64,000 nt of DNA from positions 1-64,000 of IMG/VR virus record IMGVR_UViG_3300005293_000009, one strand, 5' to 3'. Positions 40,289 to 48,410 of the stretch are shown here, piece by piece (position 1 is the first letter of the stretch; every line of letters starts with the position of its first letter). The notes below the pieces were generated by a model. That model had not been told where the DNA came from and did no database searches. It saw nothing but the letters and a program-made list of their open reading frames with translations. The stretch is from a virus. The position numbers and the translations under genes were made by a program.

Positions 40289-40320
40289 TTAGGCAACTCA
40301 ACAGAAAGTGAAATGAAACC

Positions 40321-40572
40321 TTGACAGAAGCACTCGGCGGGGAAATCCTCGCTACAATCCTCTGGTTCGTACTCGGAGATATCGCCGTGTTCGGCGTGGC
40401 GATGCTCGTGTTCGGACTGTTCGTACTCATCGCGTCGGCTACGGATGCGGAGTGGGTTGCCGGTCTTGGCGTCCTGTTCGCATGGATCGCGGCGATTGCA
40501 ACGGTCGTGATCGTGTGGTGGAACATCATCACGCACGCACTCGCGGCTGGTTCGCTCATCTGGGGGTGGTAA
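40321..40572 (+). CDS. Three-helix membrane protein, TTG start
   Basis: 83 residues from the TTG at 40321. Hydrophobic segments near 9-20, 24-40 and 48-78. No strong ribosome site. The size suits a holin-like or small membrane protein, but there is no lysin beside it. Confidence 0.65.
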   Translation: MTEALGGEILATILWFVLGDIAVFGVAMLVFGLFVLIASATDAEWVAGLGVLFAWIAAIATVVIVWWNIITHALAAGSLIWGW

Positions 40573-40574
40573 CG

Positions 40575-40811
40575 GTGGCTCGGTACGTTCACGGCAGTAG
40601 TGAGCTTCTGGATCACGCGGCGGCGGCTAAGTCGCTGTCGGAGAAGGAAGAGTGGCTTAGACTCTCCAAGAGAGTGTATGCCCTCGGTCCAAGCATCCCG
40701 AGAGGCGCTACCCTCGAAGGGGCGCAGCAGGATGTGGATAATGCTCGCATTGTTCTCGCTGCGGCGTACAAGCTATACACGAACCCGTTCGGGGTGGTGA
40801 AGACGGTCTGA
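40575..40811 (+). CDS. Small helical protein, GTG start
   Basis: 78 residues from the GTG at 40575, just after the membrane protein. A-A-A-A-K-S-L-S-E-K-E-E-W-L-R-L-S-K-R is helical. Its stop overlaps the next start (TGATG). Confidence 0.65.
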   Translation: MARYVHGSSELLDHAAAAKSLSEKEEWLRLSKRVYALGPSIPRGATLEGAQQDVDNARIVLAAAYKLYTNPFGVVKTV

Positions 40812-41110
40812 TGGTTGACCGACTGGTGTTTAGTGTGGACGGGGTTTGGGAGACGCGCGCAGTCGCGCCGTACACCATACCGTCTAACGGATTCATCCAA
40901 CGCGGGGACGCCTGGGTCAACGCTAGTTCGATCACTGTAGTTGCTCTTGAGCATATTCGCCACAAGCCTCTTTACATCCGGATAGAAAGTTGTCAGGGAC
41001 GCCGTACGGATTGGGGCTTCGTGGGTGGCGGACGACCGTTTGACATCCGCGCGGGAGATACGATCCAATTCCAGCCTGGTAATCTAGAATCGAGGATTCA
41101 CTATTACTGA
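40811..41110 (+). CDS. Hypothetical protein
   Basis: 99 residues, beta-rich, no recognised motif. Coupled to the gene upstream by a one-base overlap. Confidence 0.7.
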   Translation: MVDRLVFSVDGVWETRAVAPYTIPSNGFIQRGDAWVNASSITVVALEHIRHKPLYIRIESCQGRRTDWGFVGGGRPFDIRAGDTIQFQPGNLESRIHYY

Positions 41111-41270
41111 CGACGATGCAGAACTTGAACGGCTCGCGGCTGTGATCCGTGCGAACATGCACTGGAAGAAGATGATGGAGGACGGCTACATGTCTGTCGG
41201 CTTTAACACACCGGAAGAGATTGCGCAAGCTGTCTGGGACTCCGGGTTCCGTCCAGGGGTTGACAAGTAG
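41103..41270 (+). CDS. Small protein, uncertain start (ATT or GTG)
   Basis: A frame of 55 residues is open from an ATT at 41103, overlapping the preceding stop, to a TAG at 41270; a GTG at 41142 gives 42 residues. D-D-D-A-E-L-E-R-L-A-A-V-I-R is a good helix and the composition is coding-like. ATT starts are rare, so the N-terminus is open. Confidence 0.5.
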   Translation: MTDDDAELERLAAVIRANMHWKKMMEDGYMSVGFNTPEEIAQAVWDSGFRPGVDK

Positions 41271-41288
41271 CCTCATGGCCGCTATAGT
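41260..41288 (+). promoter_or_regulatory. Leaderless promoter of VWA gene
   Basis: TTGACA and TATAGT with a 17-base spacer, six bases before the ATG at 41295. Confidence 0.9.
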
Positions 41289-41294
41289 TGAAGT

Positions 41295-43040
41295 ATGACA
41301 GGCCACGAGACGCAGCTTCAGCGCATGACCGCAAACCCCGACTGGGTTCGCGTCAGCGGGGACCTGTCCATCCTCTGCAACATGTGGGCAGGTCGCCGCG
41401 ACCTTCAGGTGTACTTGGGTCGTGACGGTGGGAAGGGGAAAGCTTCGGCGTTCTTCGACCCTCGCAGCGCACAGATCGAAATCAATTCGGAGGATGCGTT
41501 CGGTAAGGGTTCGGACGGTTCGCTCGTTGGGGACCTGACTTCTCGCATGGAGCTTGCGAAGTATCCCGTTGCAGGAGGTCTTTCCCTGCACGAGAGCGGA
41601 CACGCACGGCACAGCACCGCAGACTGGGAGGAACTTCGTAAGTCGTTCGACTCGGAAGCGGAGTGGACCGTGTTCGTCCGTCTGGAAGAGACGCGCATCG
41701 AAGGCCTTATGGCCCTCACCTTTCCGCAGGATGTCGGATACTTGCGGGCTAGCACTCGGGAACTGCTGATGGGCGATGACCCTGCGGGGTGGACCGGACG
41801 TGGTGCGGCGCAGCTTCTTGTTGGACGTGCGGAAATCGGTGTACTGGAAGCGTCGGATGTTCAGGCGGTAGAGACTGCACTCGTATCTGCGGGGTGGTCG
41901 CCGTCTGTGTTGACGCGCCTGCGTGAAATCGTGGGAGAGTTTCTTCTGCTGGTTGACCGTGGCGATGATCTTGAGATTATGGTTGCGCTCGCGAAGGAGC
42001 TTCACGCGCTGATGCCTGAGGACCCTGCGGGGGATGAAGACGGAGAAGATTCCGGGATGCCGTCTGACTTGGCGGACGCTATTGCGGATGCGCTGGGGCG
42101 TGCGGCTCAGGGTGGGCGACTGTCCGCTATTGAGGCGGGCGACCGTGCGGAGTCCGCGCGTAAGCGTGAAGAGGCTGATGCGGCTGACCGTATCCAGTCG
42201 GAGAATGAAGCGAAGGCTCGCGAAACGTTTACCGATTCTGGTAATGGGACGGCGAAGGTGCCGTCACAACTACGGACTAACCGAGCACCAACAGGGGACG
42301 AGCGTTCTGCGGCGGTTCGTCTGAGTAGAGACCTAGAGAAAGCGAAGTATCGTGACCGGATCGAAACGGAATGGAACACCGACGTACCGCCTGGGAAATT
42401 CAACGGTGGGGAAGCTATGCGTCTGGATGCTGCGCGGAGTGTCGGCGGAGACACCAGTCGTTACAAGCCGTTCCGCACAAAGCGCTACGAGGAAACTGAT
42501 GAGCCGCCGCTGACCGTAGGCATCATGTCTGATGTGTCGGGTTCGATGAGCGCGGTGCAGGAAGCAGTCGGTACGGCGGTGTGGGTGATGAACGAGGCGG
42601 TATACCGTCTGGACCTCGCAACCTGCGCGGCTGTCTACTTCGGAGAGCGCGTCTACCCTGGACTTCGGAAGGGCGAGCACAGCAGTAGGGTGCGTGAGTG
42701 GAACGGGCGTGACGGCTGGGAAGACTTCGATGGGGCGTTCCGTGCGCTTGACGGTGAGCTTGAACTGCTCAACGGTAAAGGCGCACGACTGTTGGTTGTC
42801 GTGTCGGATGGGCAGTACGGATCAACCGTGCGTGTCAATCAGGCTGAGGCTCGTGATCGCTGGGTGCGGACTTGCGTCCAGAATGGTGTGGGTGTAGTCT
42901 GGCTACAGGTGCGAGGGCAGAAGACGCCGGTTGCAGAGGGACCGGGGATTGAGATTGTGAGTGTCGGGACTTCGATCCTGGACGCTATTGGACCGATAGG
43001 ACAAGCTTGCATCCGTGCATTGTCGCACGCTAGCGCATAA
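41295..43040 (+). CDS. VWA-domain protein with HExxH motif (MoxR partner)
   Basis: 581 residues. H99-E-S-G-H103 with a later E-E-T-R-I-E is a putative zinc-peptidase-like site of the CobT/VWA-peptidase kind. The middle (about 235-330) is acidic and Ala/Arg-rich. The C-terminal VWA domain begins near 405 with D413-V-S415-G-S417, the metal-ion adhesion site, and V-V-S-D-G-Q near residue 500. VWA proteins act as adaptors of MoxR ATPases, one of which is at 15485. The target of such a pair in phages is unknown. Confidence 0.85.
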   Translation: MTGHETQLQRMTANPDWVRVSGDLSILCNMWAGRRDLQVYLGRDGGKGKASAFFDPRSAQIEINSEDAFGKGSDGSLVGDLTSRMELAKYPVAGGLSLHESGHARHSTADWEELRKSFDSEAEWTVFVRLEETRIEGLMALTFPQDVGYLRASTRELLMGDDPAGWTGRGAAQLLVGRAEIGVLEASDVQAVETALVSAGWSPSVLTRLREIVGEFLLLVDRGDDLEIMVALAKELHALMPEDPAGDEDGEDSGMPSDLADAIADALGRAAQGGRLSAIEAGDRAESARKREEADAADRIQSENEAKARETFTDSGNGTAKVPSQLRTNRAPTGDERSAAVRLSRDLEKAKYRDRIETEWNTDVPPGKFNGGEAMRLDAARSVGGDTSRYKPFRTKRYEETDEPPLTVGIMSDVSGSMSAVQEAVGTAVWVMNEAVYRLDLATCAAVYFGERVYPGLRKGEHSSRVREWNGRDGWEDFDGAFRALDGELELLNGKGARLLVVVSDGQYGSTVRVNQAEARDRWVRTCVQNGVGVVWLQVRGQKTPVAEGPGIEIVSVGTSILDAIGPIGQACIRALSHASA

Positions 43041-43041
43041 G

Positions 43042-43085
43042 CTCCGGGGGCTGGTTCGCACTGTCCCGCACACCAGACCCCCGGA
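43042..43085 (+). terminator. Large hairpin after VWA gene
   Basis: TCCGGGGG and CTGGT pair with ACCAG and CCCCCGGA around a 16-base loop. No U-run follows, so it is either a weak terminator or a processing/stability structure. Confidence 0.6.
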
Positions 43086-43104
43086 TCAACCGTAAGGAAA
43101 GAAT

Positions 43105-43215
43105 ATGAGTGAAGCACTACCAGCAATACCGCGCAACGAGGCGCTTGCACGACTCATGGCTCAACTGAAAGAACAACAAGAAAAGGATAAAGACAATGGG
43201 ACCAATTTCGAGTGA
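43105..43215 (+). CDS. 36-residue peptide
   Basis: From the ATG at 43105, with AAGGAAA upstream, to a TGA inside the next gene. Helical with Q-L-K-E-Q-Q-E-K-D-K. The ribosome site is good. Confidence 0.6.
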   Translation: MSEALPAIPRNEALARLMAQLKEQQEKDKDNGTNFE

Positions 43216-43435
43216 TGTACTGATGTTCCTCGCGGAGCTTGAACAGGCCACGAGCGAAATCATCACGAAGTACTACGATGCCAGCGCGGCTGACTGGGAT
43301 GAGAACGGCACCGAGGCAACCAAGAACTTCAAGTTCTACGCGCCTATTCTCGTGAAGGTTGTCACGTCCGAGGATGGGAAGGTGCTGGCTCAGTTCGTGG
43401 AGGAAGGGGTTGACTTCTACCCGGATCAGGAGTAA
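43196..43435 (+). CDS. Acidic hypothetical protein
   Basis: 79 residues with AAGGA eight bases upstream. Acidic, alpha-beta. Unknown; overlaps the peptide before it. Confidence 0.7.
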   Translation: MGPISSDVLMFLAELEQATSEIITKYYDASAADWDENGTEATKNFKFYAPILVKVVTSEDGKVLAQFVEEGVDFYPDQE

Positions 43436-43436
43436 C

Positions 43437-43556
43437 ATGACTGTAGGTGTGAATGACAGCCCCACCCGGTGTGAGCAATGCGGGCGCACCGAAGCGACGT
43501 ACACCTGGGTAGGCCAATGGGTCTGCTCTCTCTGCGAGAGAAAGGCACGACGATGA
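43437..43556 (+). CDS. 39-residue zinc-ribbon protein
   Basis: Two pairs, C-E-Q-C-G and C-S-L-C-E-R, twenty-odd residues apart, form a minimal zinc ribbon. Starts right after the preceding stop and overlaps the next gene (ATGA). Confidence 0.7.
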   Translation: MTVGVNDSPTRCEQCGRTEATYTWVGQWVCSLCERKARR

Positions 43557-43939
43557 CAATCAAGATCGAAACCGAGTGGGGCGTGGTCTATCCATATGCT
43601 CCTGAAGTTGTCCACCCGATGGTGGACCGCGCCTCTGCCGAAGCGCACGCCCGCTCTACCGGGTCGATCCTTATGTGCCGAGACTGGTCTGTGGTTCGAC
43701 AGCAACCCGGCTGTACTGACCATAATCCTGTTCAACATCGTGACGGCAAGCCCGCGTGGTGTAAGCGGTGCGGGCTGACCGCTAGCTTCACTGTTCCGGA
43801 ATTTCGGTTTGTCAAATCCTCCAACGCCCCTCAACCGAGTGAGCAGCATCCGGTTGGAGACGTGGACCCGAGCATGGTCTATCGCCCGACCGAGACGCCC
43901 CGCACGCGGAGAGTTGACAATGGGCCTAGAGGGCAGTAA
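43553..43939 (+). CDS. Hypothetical protein with zinc-knuckle-like pair
   Basis: 128 residues. A-W-C-K-R-C-G near residue 70 plus nearby C-T-D-H may bind zinc. The C-terminal 40 residues are Pro/Arg-rich and disordered. Unknown. Confidence 0.7.
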   Translation: MTIKIETEWGVVYPYAPEVVHPMVDRASAEAHARSTGSILMCRDWSVVRQQPGCTDHNPVQHRDGKPAWCKRCGLTASFTVPEFRFVKSSNAPQPSEQHPVGDVDPSMVYRPTETPRTRRVDNGPRGQ

Positions 43940-43942
43940 GCT
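43914..43942 (+). promoter_or_regulatory. Leaderless promoter
   Basis: TTGACA and TAAGCT with a 17-base spacer, six bases before the ATG at 43949. Confidence 0.88.
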
Positions 43943-43948
43943 GTAGGT

Positions 43949-44218
43949 ATGGAACTTCTACACGACTTCATGCTCTACATCCAGAGCCTCTTCGTTCGCC
44001 CTAAGCGCTCGGATCGCGAGCGACGTAGGTGCACCAGCGAAATCCTGAAGGCTGGACTGCCGGTGTTCATCATCGTTAGTCTGATCGGCACTACGCTTCT
44101 CGCGCTGTTCGTCAACCTCTGGTTCCTCCTGCTGCTTATCGTCATCGCGGTGGGTTGGCCGCTGTGGTACGGCTTTGTCAAGTACCACGCTTCGAAGTAC
44201 GGACTACTCGGATGGTGA
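43949..44218 (+). CDS. Two-helix membrane protein
   Basis: 89 residues with a basic cytoplasmic stretch (R-P-K-R-S-D-R-E-R-R-R) and membrane segments near 34-56 and 58-76. Unknown. Confidence 0.75.
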   Translation: MELLHDFMLYIQSLFVRPKRSDRERRRCTSEILKAGLPVFIIVSLIGTTLLALFVNLWFLLLLIVIAVGWPLWYGFVKYHASKYGLLGW

Positions 44219-44622
44219 ACCTGCACGGGCCGGGGGCGAAACTTCTACCTATCAGCCCTGCAACGTACGATCCGGGCAAGCGAATGCAGGCCGCAACTAT
44301 GGCGGCGTACGTAGGCCTTGGCGTGGCGATGCATGTCCACTCATCCCACACGGAGTTCTGGACGGACAAGCGGGTCCCTCCGTGGAAGATCGACGTGTAT
44401 TCGGCTCGCACCTATAAGGGGCCGCTAGAGTTCGACCGGCGACTAGAGCACCCGACCGAGCCGTGGTCACCATTCGCCCCGCCAGTCAGGACGGCAGAAG
44501 ATCGAATCGAGCAGGCTATCGCGGTCCTGTCCGAGCTAGCGGAGACTGATCCGGTGGCGCTCCAGGCGATTGACATTCTGGAGGGAAGGTTGACAAACCC
44601 AGAACAAGAGAGTAGGCTGTAA
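44212..44622 (+). CDS. Hypothetical protein
   Basis: 136 residues from the ATG at 44212, overlapping the membrane protein stop by seven bases. The C-terminal part (T-A-E-D-R-I-E-Q-A-I-A-V-L-S-E-L) is helical. Unknown. Confidence 0.7.
   Translation: MVNLHGPGAKLLPISPATYDPGKRMQAATMAAYVGLGVAMHVHSSHTEFWTDKRVPPWKIDVYSARTYKGPLEFDRRLEHPTEPWSPFAPPVRTAEDRIEQAIAVLSELAETDPVALQAIDILEGRLTNPEQESRL
44590..44618 (+). promoter_or_regulatory. Leaderless promoter
   Basis: TTGACA and TAGGCT with a 17-base spacer, six bases before the ATG at 44625. Confidence 0.9.
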
Positions 44623-44624
44623 CT

Positions 44625-45011
44625 ATGACAATCGATCTTCGCAACTTCAAGTCCGGTGACCGGGTACGTGCCACCAACCAGAGAAACACGGACACCGCTG
44701 AGTTTACCGTGGATTCGTCCTCCGAGACCCTCCTGTACTCCGCGACCAATGTTTTCAATGCAGAGTCGTGGGACTTCACCCTCATCGAACCGCCCAAGCC
44801 CAAGCTGCCGAAGGTGGCGGGTGTGTACCGTCTGACGCCAGGCAAGTTCGGTGACCGTCACCTGATTCTGACTACGGTGGGTTCGTGGTACTGGATCGAC
44901 TTCACGACCGCGCACAAGAATGATGGTGGCTTCGTGTATCAGGGTGAGCACATCAAGGAGAGCGTCGTGAAGAAGTACGCGGGAGAGCTTCACCTTCAGT
45001 GGGCGTACTGA
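44625..45011 (+). CDS. Beta-rich hypothetical protein
   Basis: 128 residues; F-K-S-G-D-R-V-R-A near the start and Pro/Lys linker near 60 suggest two small beta barrels, SH3-like. Overlaps the next start by one base. Confidence 0.7.
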   Translation: MTIDLRNFKSGDRVRATNQRNTDTAEFTVDSSSETLLYSATNVFNAESWDFTLIEPPKPKLPKVAGVYRLTPGKFGDRHLILTTVGSWYWIDFTTAHKNDGGFVYQGEHIKESVVKKYAGELHLQWAY

Positions 45012-45292
45012 TGACACACGCAACACTGGGGCAGGACTTTCAGCAGTTCCTCCGCGAAGCCTTCCCGAAGCGCACCAAGAAATCTTTCTCCCGCGAGAAG
45101 CGGATCAGCCGCATGCTGTCCGTCGTGATGTTCGTGATGATGCTCGGAGGTACGGCGGCGTCTCTTGCGTCTGCGGCCTTCTTCGGAAACGGATACCTCG
45201 CGTTTCTGATCATCCCCTCGTTAGGGGTTGGCTTCGTGGTCGGGATGTTCGGGGACTGGTATGACGCCAAGTATCATCTGAACGGGCTCTGA
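45011..45292 (+). CDS. Two-helix membrane protein
   Basis: 93 residues from the ATG at 45011. A basic N-terminus (P-K-R-T-K-K) precedes membrane segments near 35-58 and 60-80. Unknown. Confidence 0.7.
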   Translation: MTHATLGQDFQQFLREAFPKRTKKSFSREKRISRMLSVVMFVMMLGGTAASLASAAFFGNGYLAFLIIPSLGVGFVVGMFGDWYDAKYHLNGL

Positions 45293-45313
45293 TGTAAAAC
45301 ATTCTAGACAAAT

Positions 45314-45337
45314 AAATAACATGGTAGTATGTTATTT
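45314..45337 (+). promoter_or_regulatory. Inverted repeat adjoining the HNH gene start: candidate operator
   Basis: AAATAACAT and ATGTTATTT are perfect inverted nine-base arms around a six-base centre, ending on the base before the ATG at 45338. TAGTAT within it could be the -10, so a bound protein would block the promoter. The flank is unusually AT-rich. Confidence 0.65.
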
Positions 45338-45760
45338 ATGACCACTAGAATCTGCACCCGCCGAGAATGCGGACAACCTGAAGAGGGGCTTGGCCTCTGC
45401 CTCGAACATCTAGAAGAGGTAGAGGCCAGGATCACGCAGGGACTCCCGCCTACAGGAACGCTACTCGGAGAATGGGGGCGTTGGCGGACGAACGGTGCTG
45501 GATATCGCATCCGGTCGCGAACCGTCAACGGCGTGCAAGAGTTTCAACTAGAGCATCGTCATGTGATGGAGGAACACCTTGGACGACCACTGGAACGTGG
45601 TGAGAATGTGCACCACCGCAACGGTTTTCGGGATGATAACCGTCTAGAGAATCTAGAGCTTTGGTCAACGGCACAGCCCGCTGGTCAGCGAGTAGCCGAG
45701 AAGCTGGCGTGGGCAAAAATGATCACGGAGCGCTACGGCCCAGAAGAACACCTTCTGTAA
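45338..45760 (+). CDS. HNH homing-type endonuclease
   Basis: 140 residues from the ATG at 45338. C-T-R-R-E-C near residue 5 and C-L-E-H form a zinc site; [16 protein letters not shown] and D-N-R-L-E-N-L-E-L form the His-Me finger nuclease of mobile HNH genes. The AT-rich upstream base composition and single-gene insertion suggest recent arrival. Lies next to a terminase-small-subunit-like gene, a known habitat of HNH genes. Confidence 0.88.
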   Translation: MTTRICTRRECGQPEEGLGLCLEHLEEVEARITQGLPPTGTLLGEWGRWRTNGAGYRIRSRTVNGVQEFQLEHRHVMEEHLGRPLERGENVHHRNGFRDDNRLENLELWSTAQPAGQRVAEKLAWAKMITERYGPEEHLL

Positions 45761-45765
45761 TAGAG

Positions 45766-45771
45766 GTATAA
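45766..45771 (+). promoter_or_regulatory. Possible promoter -10 TATAAT
   Basis: A perfect -10 about 145 bases before the ATG at 45915, with no clear -35. The AT-rich gap 45761-45914 otherwise holds no gene. Confidence 0.4.
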
Positions 45772-45914
45772 TACTTTGTAGACCAACTGAATCGATCCGA
45801 GAAAGAACCCAGGCATTTAAGGGGTTTCGGACGTGAAAGTTGCTGAAAAGCAGGCCGTCTCGTTGAATAAGCGAAGATTTATCCTGCATAGTTCACACTA
45901 CAAAGGATTTGTAC

Positions 45915-46820
45915 ATGCAGGAAATCGAAGCAGGGGAACCCGCTGAGCTAGAGATTGAAGCCCCGCCAGGGCTGCTTCCCGACCTCGAAGCATGGGGCAT
46001 TGTCGAGATTGAGCGTGGTGTTTGCGAAGATACCTTTGAAAACCGGAAGGCTATCCGAGCCAATAAGGGCAAGGCCAATACCGTCTTCGATAGTAATGGA
46101 AACCCAACAGGCTATCTACAGGTGGTCACGGCGGAAATGTACGCCACCGCTCAAGGCCTGTCAAAAAGCGATCTTCTTTCCGACCCGGACGATTACAACT
46201 CCGACTACCTCAACGGTGTCAAGCTCCTGCTCGCTCAGAACGCAGACCACCTGGCACCGACGTGGGTCCTCAATACTACCAAAACTTTTATCCGTCAGCA
46301 AGACCGTATCAAGGAACTCGGCGCAGACGGCGAACTGTACGCCAGCCAGACTCGGCTCGTAACCGTACCGCACCGTTGCAAGACGACGAAGGCTGACGGC
46401 ACGCGATGCTGGGGCTGGGCAGACGGTAGCTCGGACCTGAACGGCATGTGCCGTGTACACGCACGGCGCGCGAACCGCTCCCCCTCACACGGCCTGAGTA
46501 CACGCCAGATTATGCGCAACCGTATGGACTCCGCCGTCCCCGGTCTGTGGGAAAAGCTGGAAGTGCTGACCGACTCGGAAGACGAGCGCATTGCGCTGAC
46601 CGCTATCCGTGACATGATGGACCGTGCCGGTTACAAGGCCGTGGACCACGTTGAGCAGAAGGTCGAAGTAACCGTAACCGACGCCTCGGACGTTGTGAAG
46701 GATCGCCTCAAGAAACTGAAGAAGGGCCAGGACGACAAGGCCGCACTTCTCAAGCAGATGCGTGAAGCAACCGCCGCCGAAGATGTAGTAGACGCGGAGG
46801 TTGTTGACGATGACGAGTGA
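45915..46820 (+). CDS. Terminase-small-subunit-like protein
   Basis: 301 residues from the ATG at 45915, with AAAGG upstream. H-R-C-K, C-W-G-W and C-R-V-H-A form a zinc-like set near residues 156-178. E-D-E-R-I-A-L-T-A-I-R-D-M-M-D-R-A-G-Y and the V-E-Q-K-V-E-V-T-V segment resemble the helical oligomerisation end of phage small terminases. No large terminase lies in the window, so the call is tentative; a DNA-binding protein of another kind is possible. It begins the AACCG-rich zone. Confidence 0.55.
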   Translation: MQEIEAGEPAELEIEAPPGLLPDLEAWGIVEIERGVCEDTFENRKAIRANKGKANTVFDSNGNPTGYLQVVTAEMYATAQGLSKSDLLSDPDDYNSDYLNGVKLLLAQNADHLAPTWVLNTTKTFIRQQDRIKELGADGELYASQTRLVTVPHRCKTTKADGTRCWGWADGSSDLNGMCRVHARRANRSPSHGLSTRQIMRNRMDSAVPGLWEKLEVLTDSEDERIALTAIRDMMDRAGYKAVDHVEQKVEVTVTDASDVVKDRLKKLKKGQDDKAALLKQMREATAAEDVVDAEVVDDDE

Positions 46821-46968
46821 AGCCCGCGAGAAGCTAGAGCAGATGCGCGACCAAATAGTTTTTGACGCACAGGGGGCGCTCTCCCGCGCGGAGCTTCAGC
46901 GTCTACGGCAGTACTGGGGTGACATTACCCAGATTCTCCAGCTTGACACGGACGCCAAGGGCGAGTAA
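46810..46968 (+). CDS. 52-residue helical protein
   Basis: From the ATG at 46810, overlapping the previous stop by 11 bases. E-A-R-E-K-L-E-Q-M-R-D is a clear helix. Its end contains the next promoter. Confidence 0.65.
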   Translation: MTSEAREKLEQMRDQIVFDAQGALSRAELQRLRQYWGDITQILQLDTDAKGE

Positions 46969-46971
46969 ACT
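46943..46971 (+). promoter_or_regulatory. Leaderless promoter
   Basis: TTGACA and TAAACT with a 17-base spacer, six bases before the ATG at 46978. Confidence 0.88.
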
Positions 46972-46977
46972 AAGACC

Positions 46978-47220
46978 ATGCTCACAACCGAACGGCTCGC
47001 CGCACTGCACGCTGTCAAGAACGGCGAGGTAACCGTGCGGAAAGTCAGCGCGCCGGGACTCCCCTGGAGATTCCAGCCTGCCGAGCGAACCGTAGCACTC
47101 GGGTTCCTGCTGAAGGCGGACCTGATTTCGGTAACCGCTGAGTTCGGCCCGAACCGTTCACGACCGTCAACCGTGACACTCACGGATCGAGGGTGGCGTG
47201 CTATTCGAGCTACGGCGTGA
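46978..47220 (+). CDS. Possible winged-helix protein
   Basis: 80 residues. R-L-A-A-L-H-A-V-K and L-T-D-R-G-W-R-A-I-R near the C-terminus have the look of a MarR/PadR-type wing end, but the fold is too short to be sure. Coding strand is packed with AACCG words. Confidence 0.55.
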   Translation: MLTTERLAALHAVKNGEVTVRKVSAPGLPWRFQPAERTVALGFLLKADLISVTAEFGPNRSRPSTVTLTDRGWRAIRATA

Positions 47221-47386
47221 ACTGATCCGGCTTGCGAACCGTAACCGTCTGAGCGCGGAAGCCGTGACCGACCTACTGGACCTCGCGGAGCATCTGAACG
47301 GCCTGGTTGTAGACGAGGATGACCGTGAACTTCTCACCGCCGAGCATGTGCTAGACTTCTGGCAGGAGAGTTTCGATGAATCGTAG
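47198..47386 (+). CDS. Small helical protein, GTG start
   Basis: 62 residues from the GTG at 47198, overlapping both neighbours. L-I-R-L-A-N-R-N-R and V-T-D-L-L-D-L-A-E-H are amphipathic helices. Unknown. Confidence 0.6.
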   Translation: MLFELRRELIRLANRNRLSAEAVTDLLDLAEHLNGLVVDEDDRELLTAEHVLDFWQESFDES

Positions 47387-48131
47387 ACAACGGCAAGCAA
47401 CCGCAACCGCTATCGTGTCTGAAGCGAAGCGGCACGTTGGGTATCGCGCCCAACCGCAGCGCCGTAGCGCCTTTGCCCTTAAGCAGTACCTCGGGAAAGC
47501 GTGGAACGGCACGTTCATAGACCGCGTACTCCATGACGCATTCGGAGACTTCGCGGAAGTGCGGTTTGTGTCAACCGTGTCAGCGCTCGGGTACTACCTG
47601 AACCGTAACCGTGTCTATCACAAGCCCCGGCCCGGAGACATCGCGTTCTTCAACTTCGCATCGAACCCGCTGGAACCGTTCGAGCAACCGCACGTTGGTG
47701 TGGTAATTTCGGTTGAACCGAACGGCTCGTTCCGAACCGTAGAGGGCGAGACTTCACCCGGCACGCCTCAAGGGTCGCAGCTTGCAGACGGTGTATTCGA
47801 GAGAGTGCGGCACGTAACCGATACCGTAGGCTTCGTGCGCCCAACCGTACGGAAGATCGAACCGCTAGACGGCACGCCTACAACCGTGCAGATGAGCTAC
47901 TTCGACTCGAACCCCAGTACGCGCGCCAAGGCAATCGAAACCGTGCAGCGAGCGCTGAACCGTGTACGGCCTGCTTGGACGTTCAACCGTGGCAAGAAGG
48001 ACGGCGAGTTTAAGAGCGCTCTCGGCCTGTACGCTCGTGAGACGGGAACCGTGGAGAACCGTGGCGAACTGACGTACCCGGTACTCGACACCCTCGGAAC
48101 CGAGACCGGCGTGTATACGGTAGACTCATGA
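47376..48131 (+). CDS. CHAP/NlpC-like protein without catalytic cysteine
   Basis: 251 residues, with AGGAGAG before the ATG. W43-N44-G-T-F occupies the place where CHAP amidases have Trp-Cys; P-G-D-I-A-F-F, H106-V-G-V-V and V-E-G-E-T follow as in CHAP domains. The Cys is replaced by Asn, so a standard cysteine hydrolase is unlikely. Residues about 175-251 may bind peptidoglycan or DNA. It could be an inactive wall-binding protein or an unusual lysin. Carries twenty AACCG words on the coding strand. Confidence 0.65.
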   Translation: MNRRQRQATATAIVSEAKRHVGYRAQPQRRSAFALKQYLGKAWNGTFIDRVLHDAFGDFAEVRFVSTVSALGYYLNRNRVYHKPRPGDIAFFNFASNPLEPFEQPHVGVVISVEPNGSFRTVEGETSPGTPQGSQLADGVFERVRHVTDTVGFVRPTVRKIEPLDGTPTTVQMSYFDSNPSTRAKAIETVQRALNRVRPAWTFNRGKKDGEFKSALGLYARETGTVENRGELTYPVLDTLGTETGVYTVDS

Positions 48132-48379
48132 CACGCTCAGAACGGTGCAAGTCTGACGACCTCTTCGACAACGAGCACCACCGATGCATCGGCGCGATCT
48201 ACACCGGCTGGCTCGAAGAAGGCGTGCCGTGTGAGTGCGCCTGCCACAAGCTTCCACGGTGCTTCACACCGTATGTCGCAAACCACGGAACCGGCATCTA
48301 CGACTGCGACCTACACGAAGGGCACGGCGGGAACTTTCACTCACACAGAGGTCGGATACTTTGGTCGAAGCGTGTTTGA
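48128..48379 (+). CDS. Cys/His-rich protein
   Basis: 83 residues with five Cys and eight His; C-E-C-A-C-H near residue 38 and C-D-L-H-E-G-H near 60 suggest zinc binding. Coupled to the previous gene by ATGA. Confidence 0.75.
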   Translation: MTRSERCKSDDLFDNEHHRCIGAIYTGWLEEGVPCECACHKLPRCFTPYVANHGTGIYDCDLHEGHGGNFHSHRGRILWSKRV

Positions 48380-48404
48380 CATCGAGTAAACCGTGTGCTA
48401 GAGT
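48376..48404 (+). promoter_or_regulatory. Promoter of candidate small RNA
   Basis: TTGACA and TAGAGT with a 17-base spacer. No start codon follows at leaderless distance and no good gene before the terminator at 48496. Confidence 0.8.
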
Positions 48405-48410
48405 AGTCTT

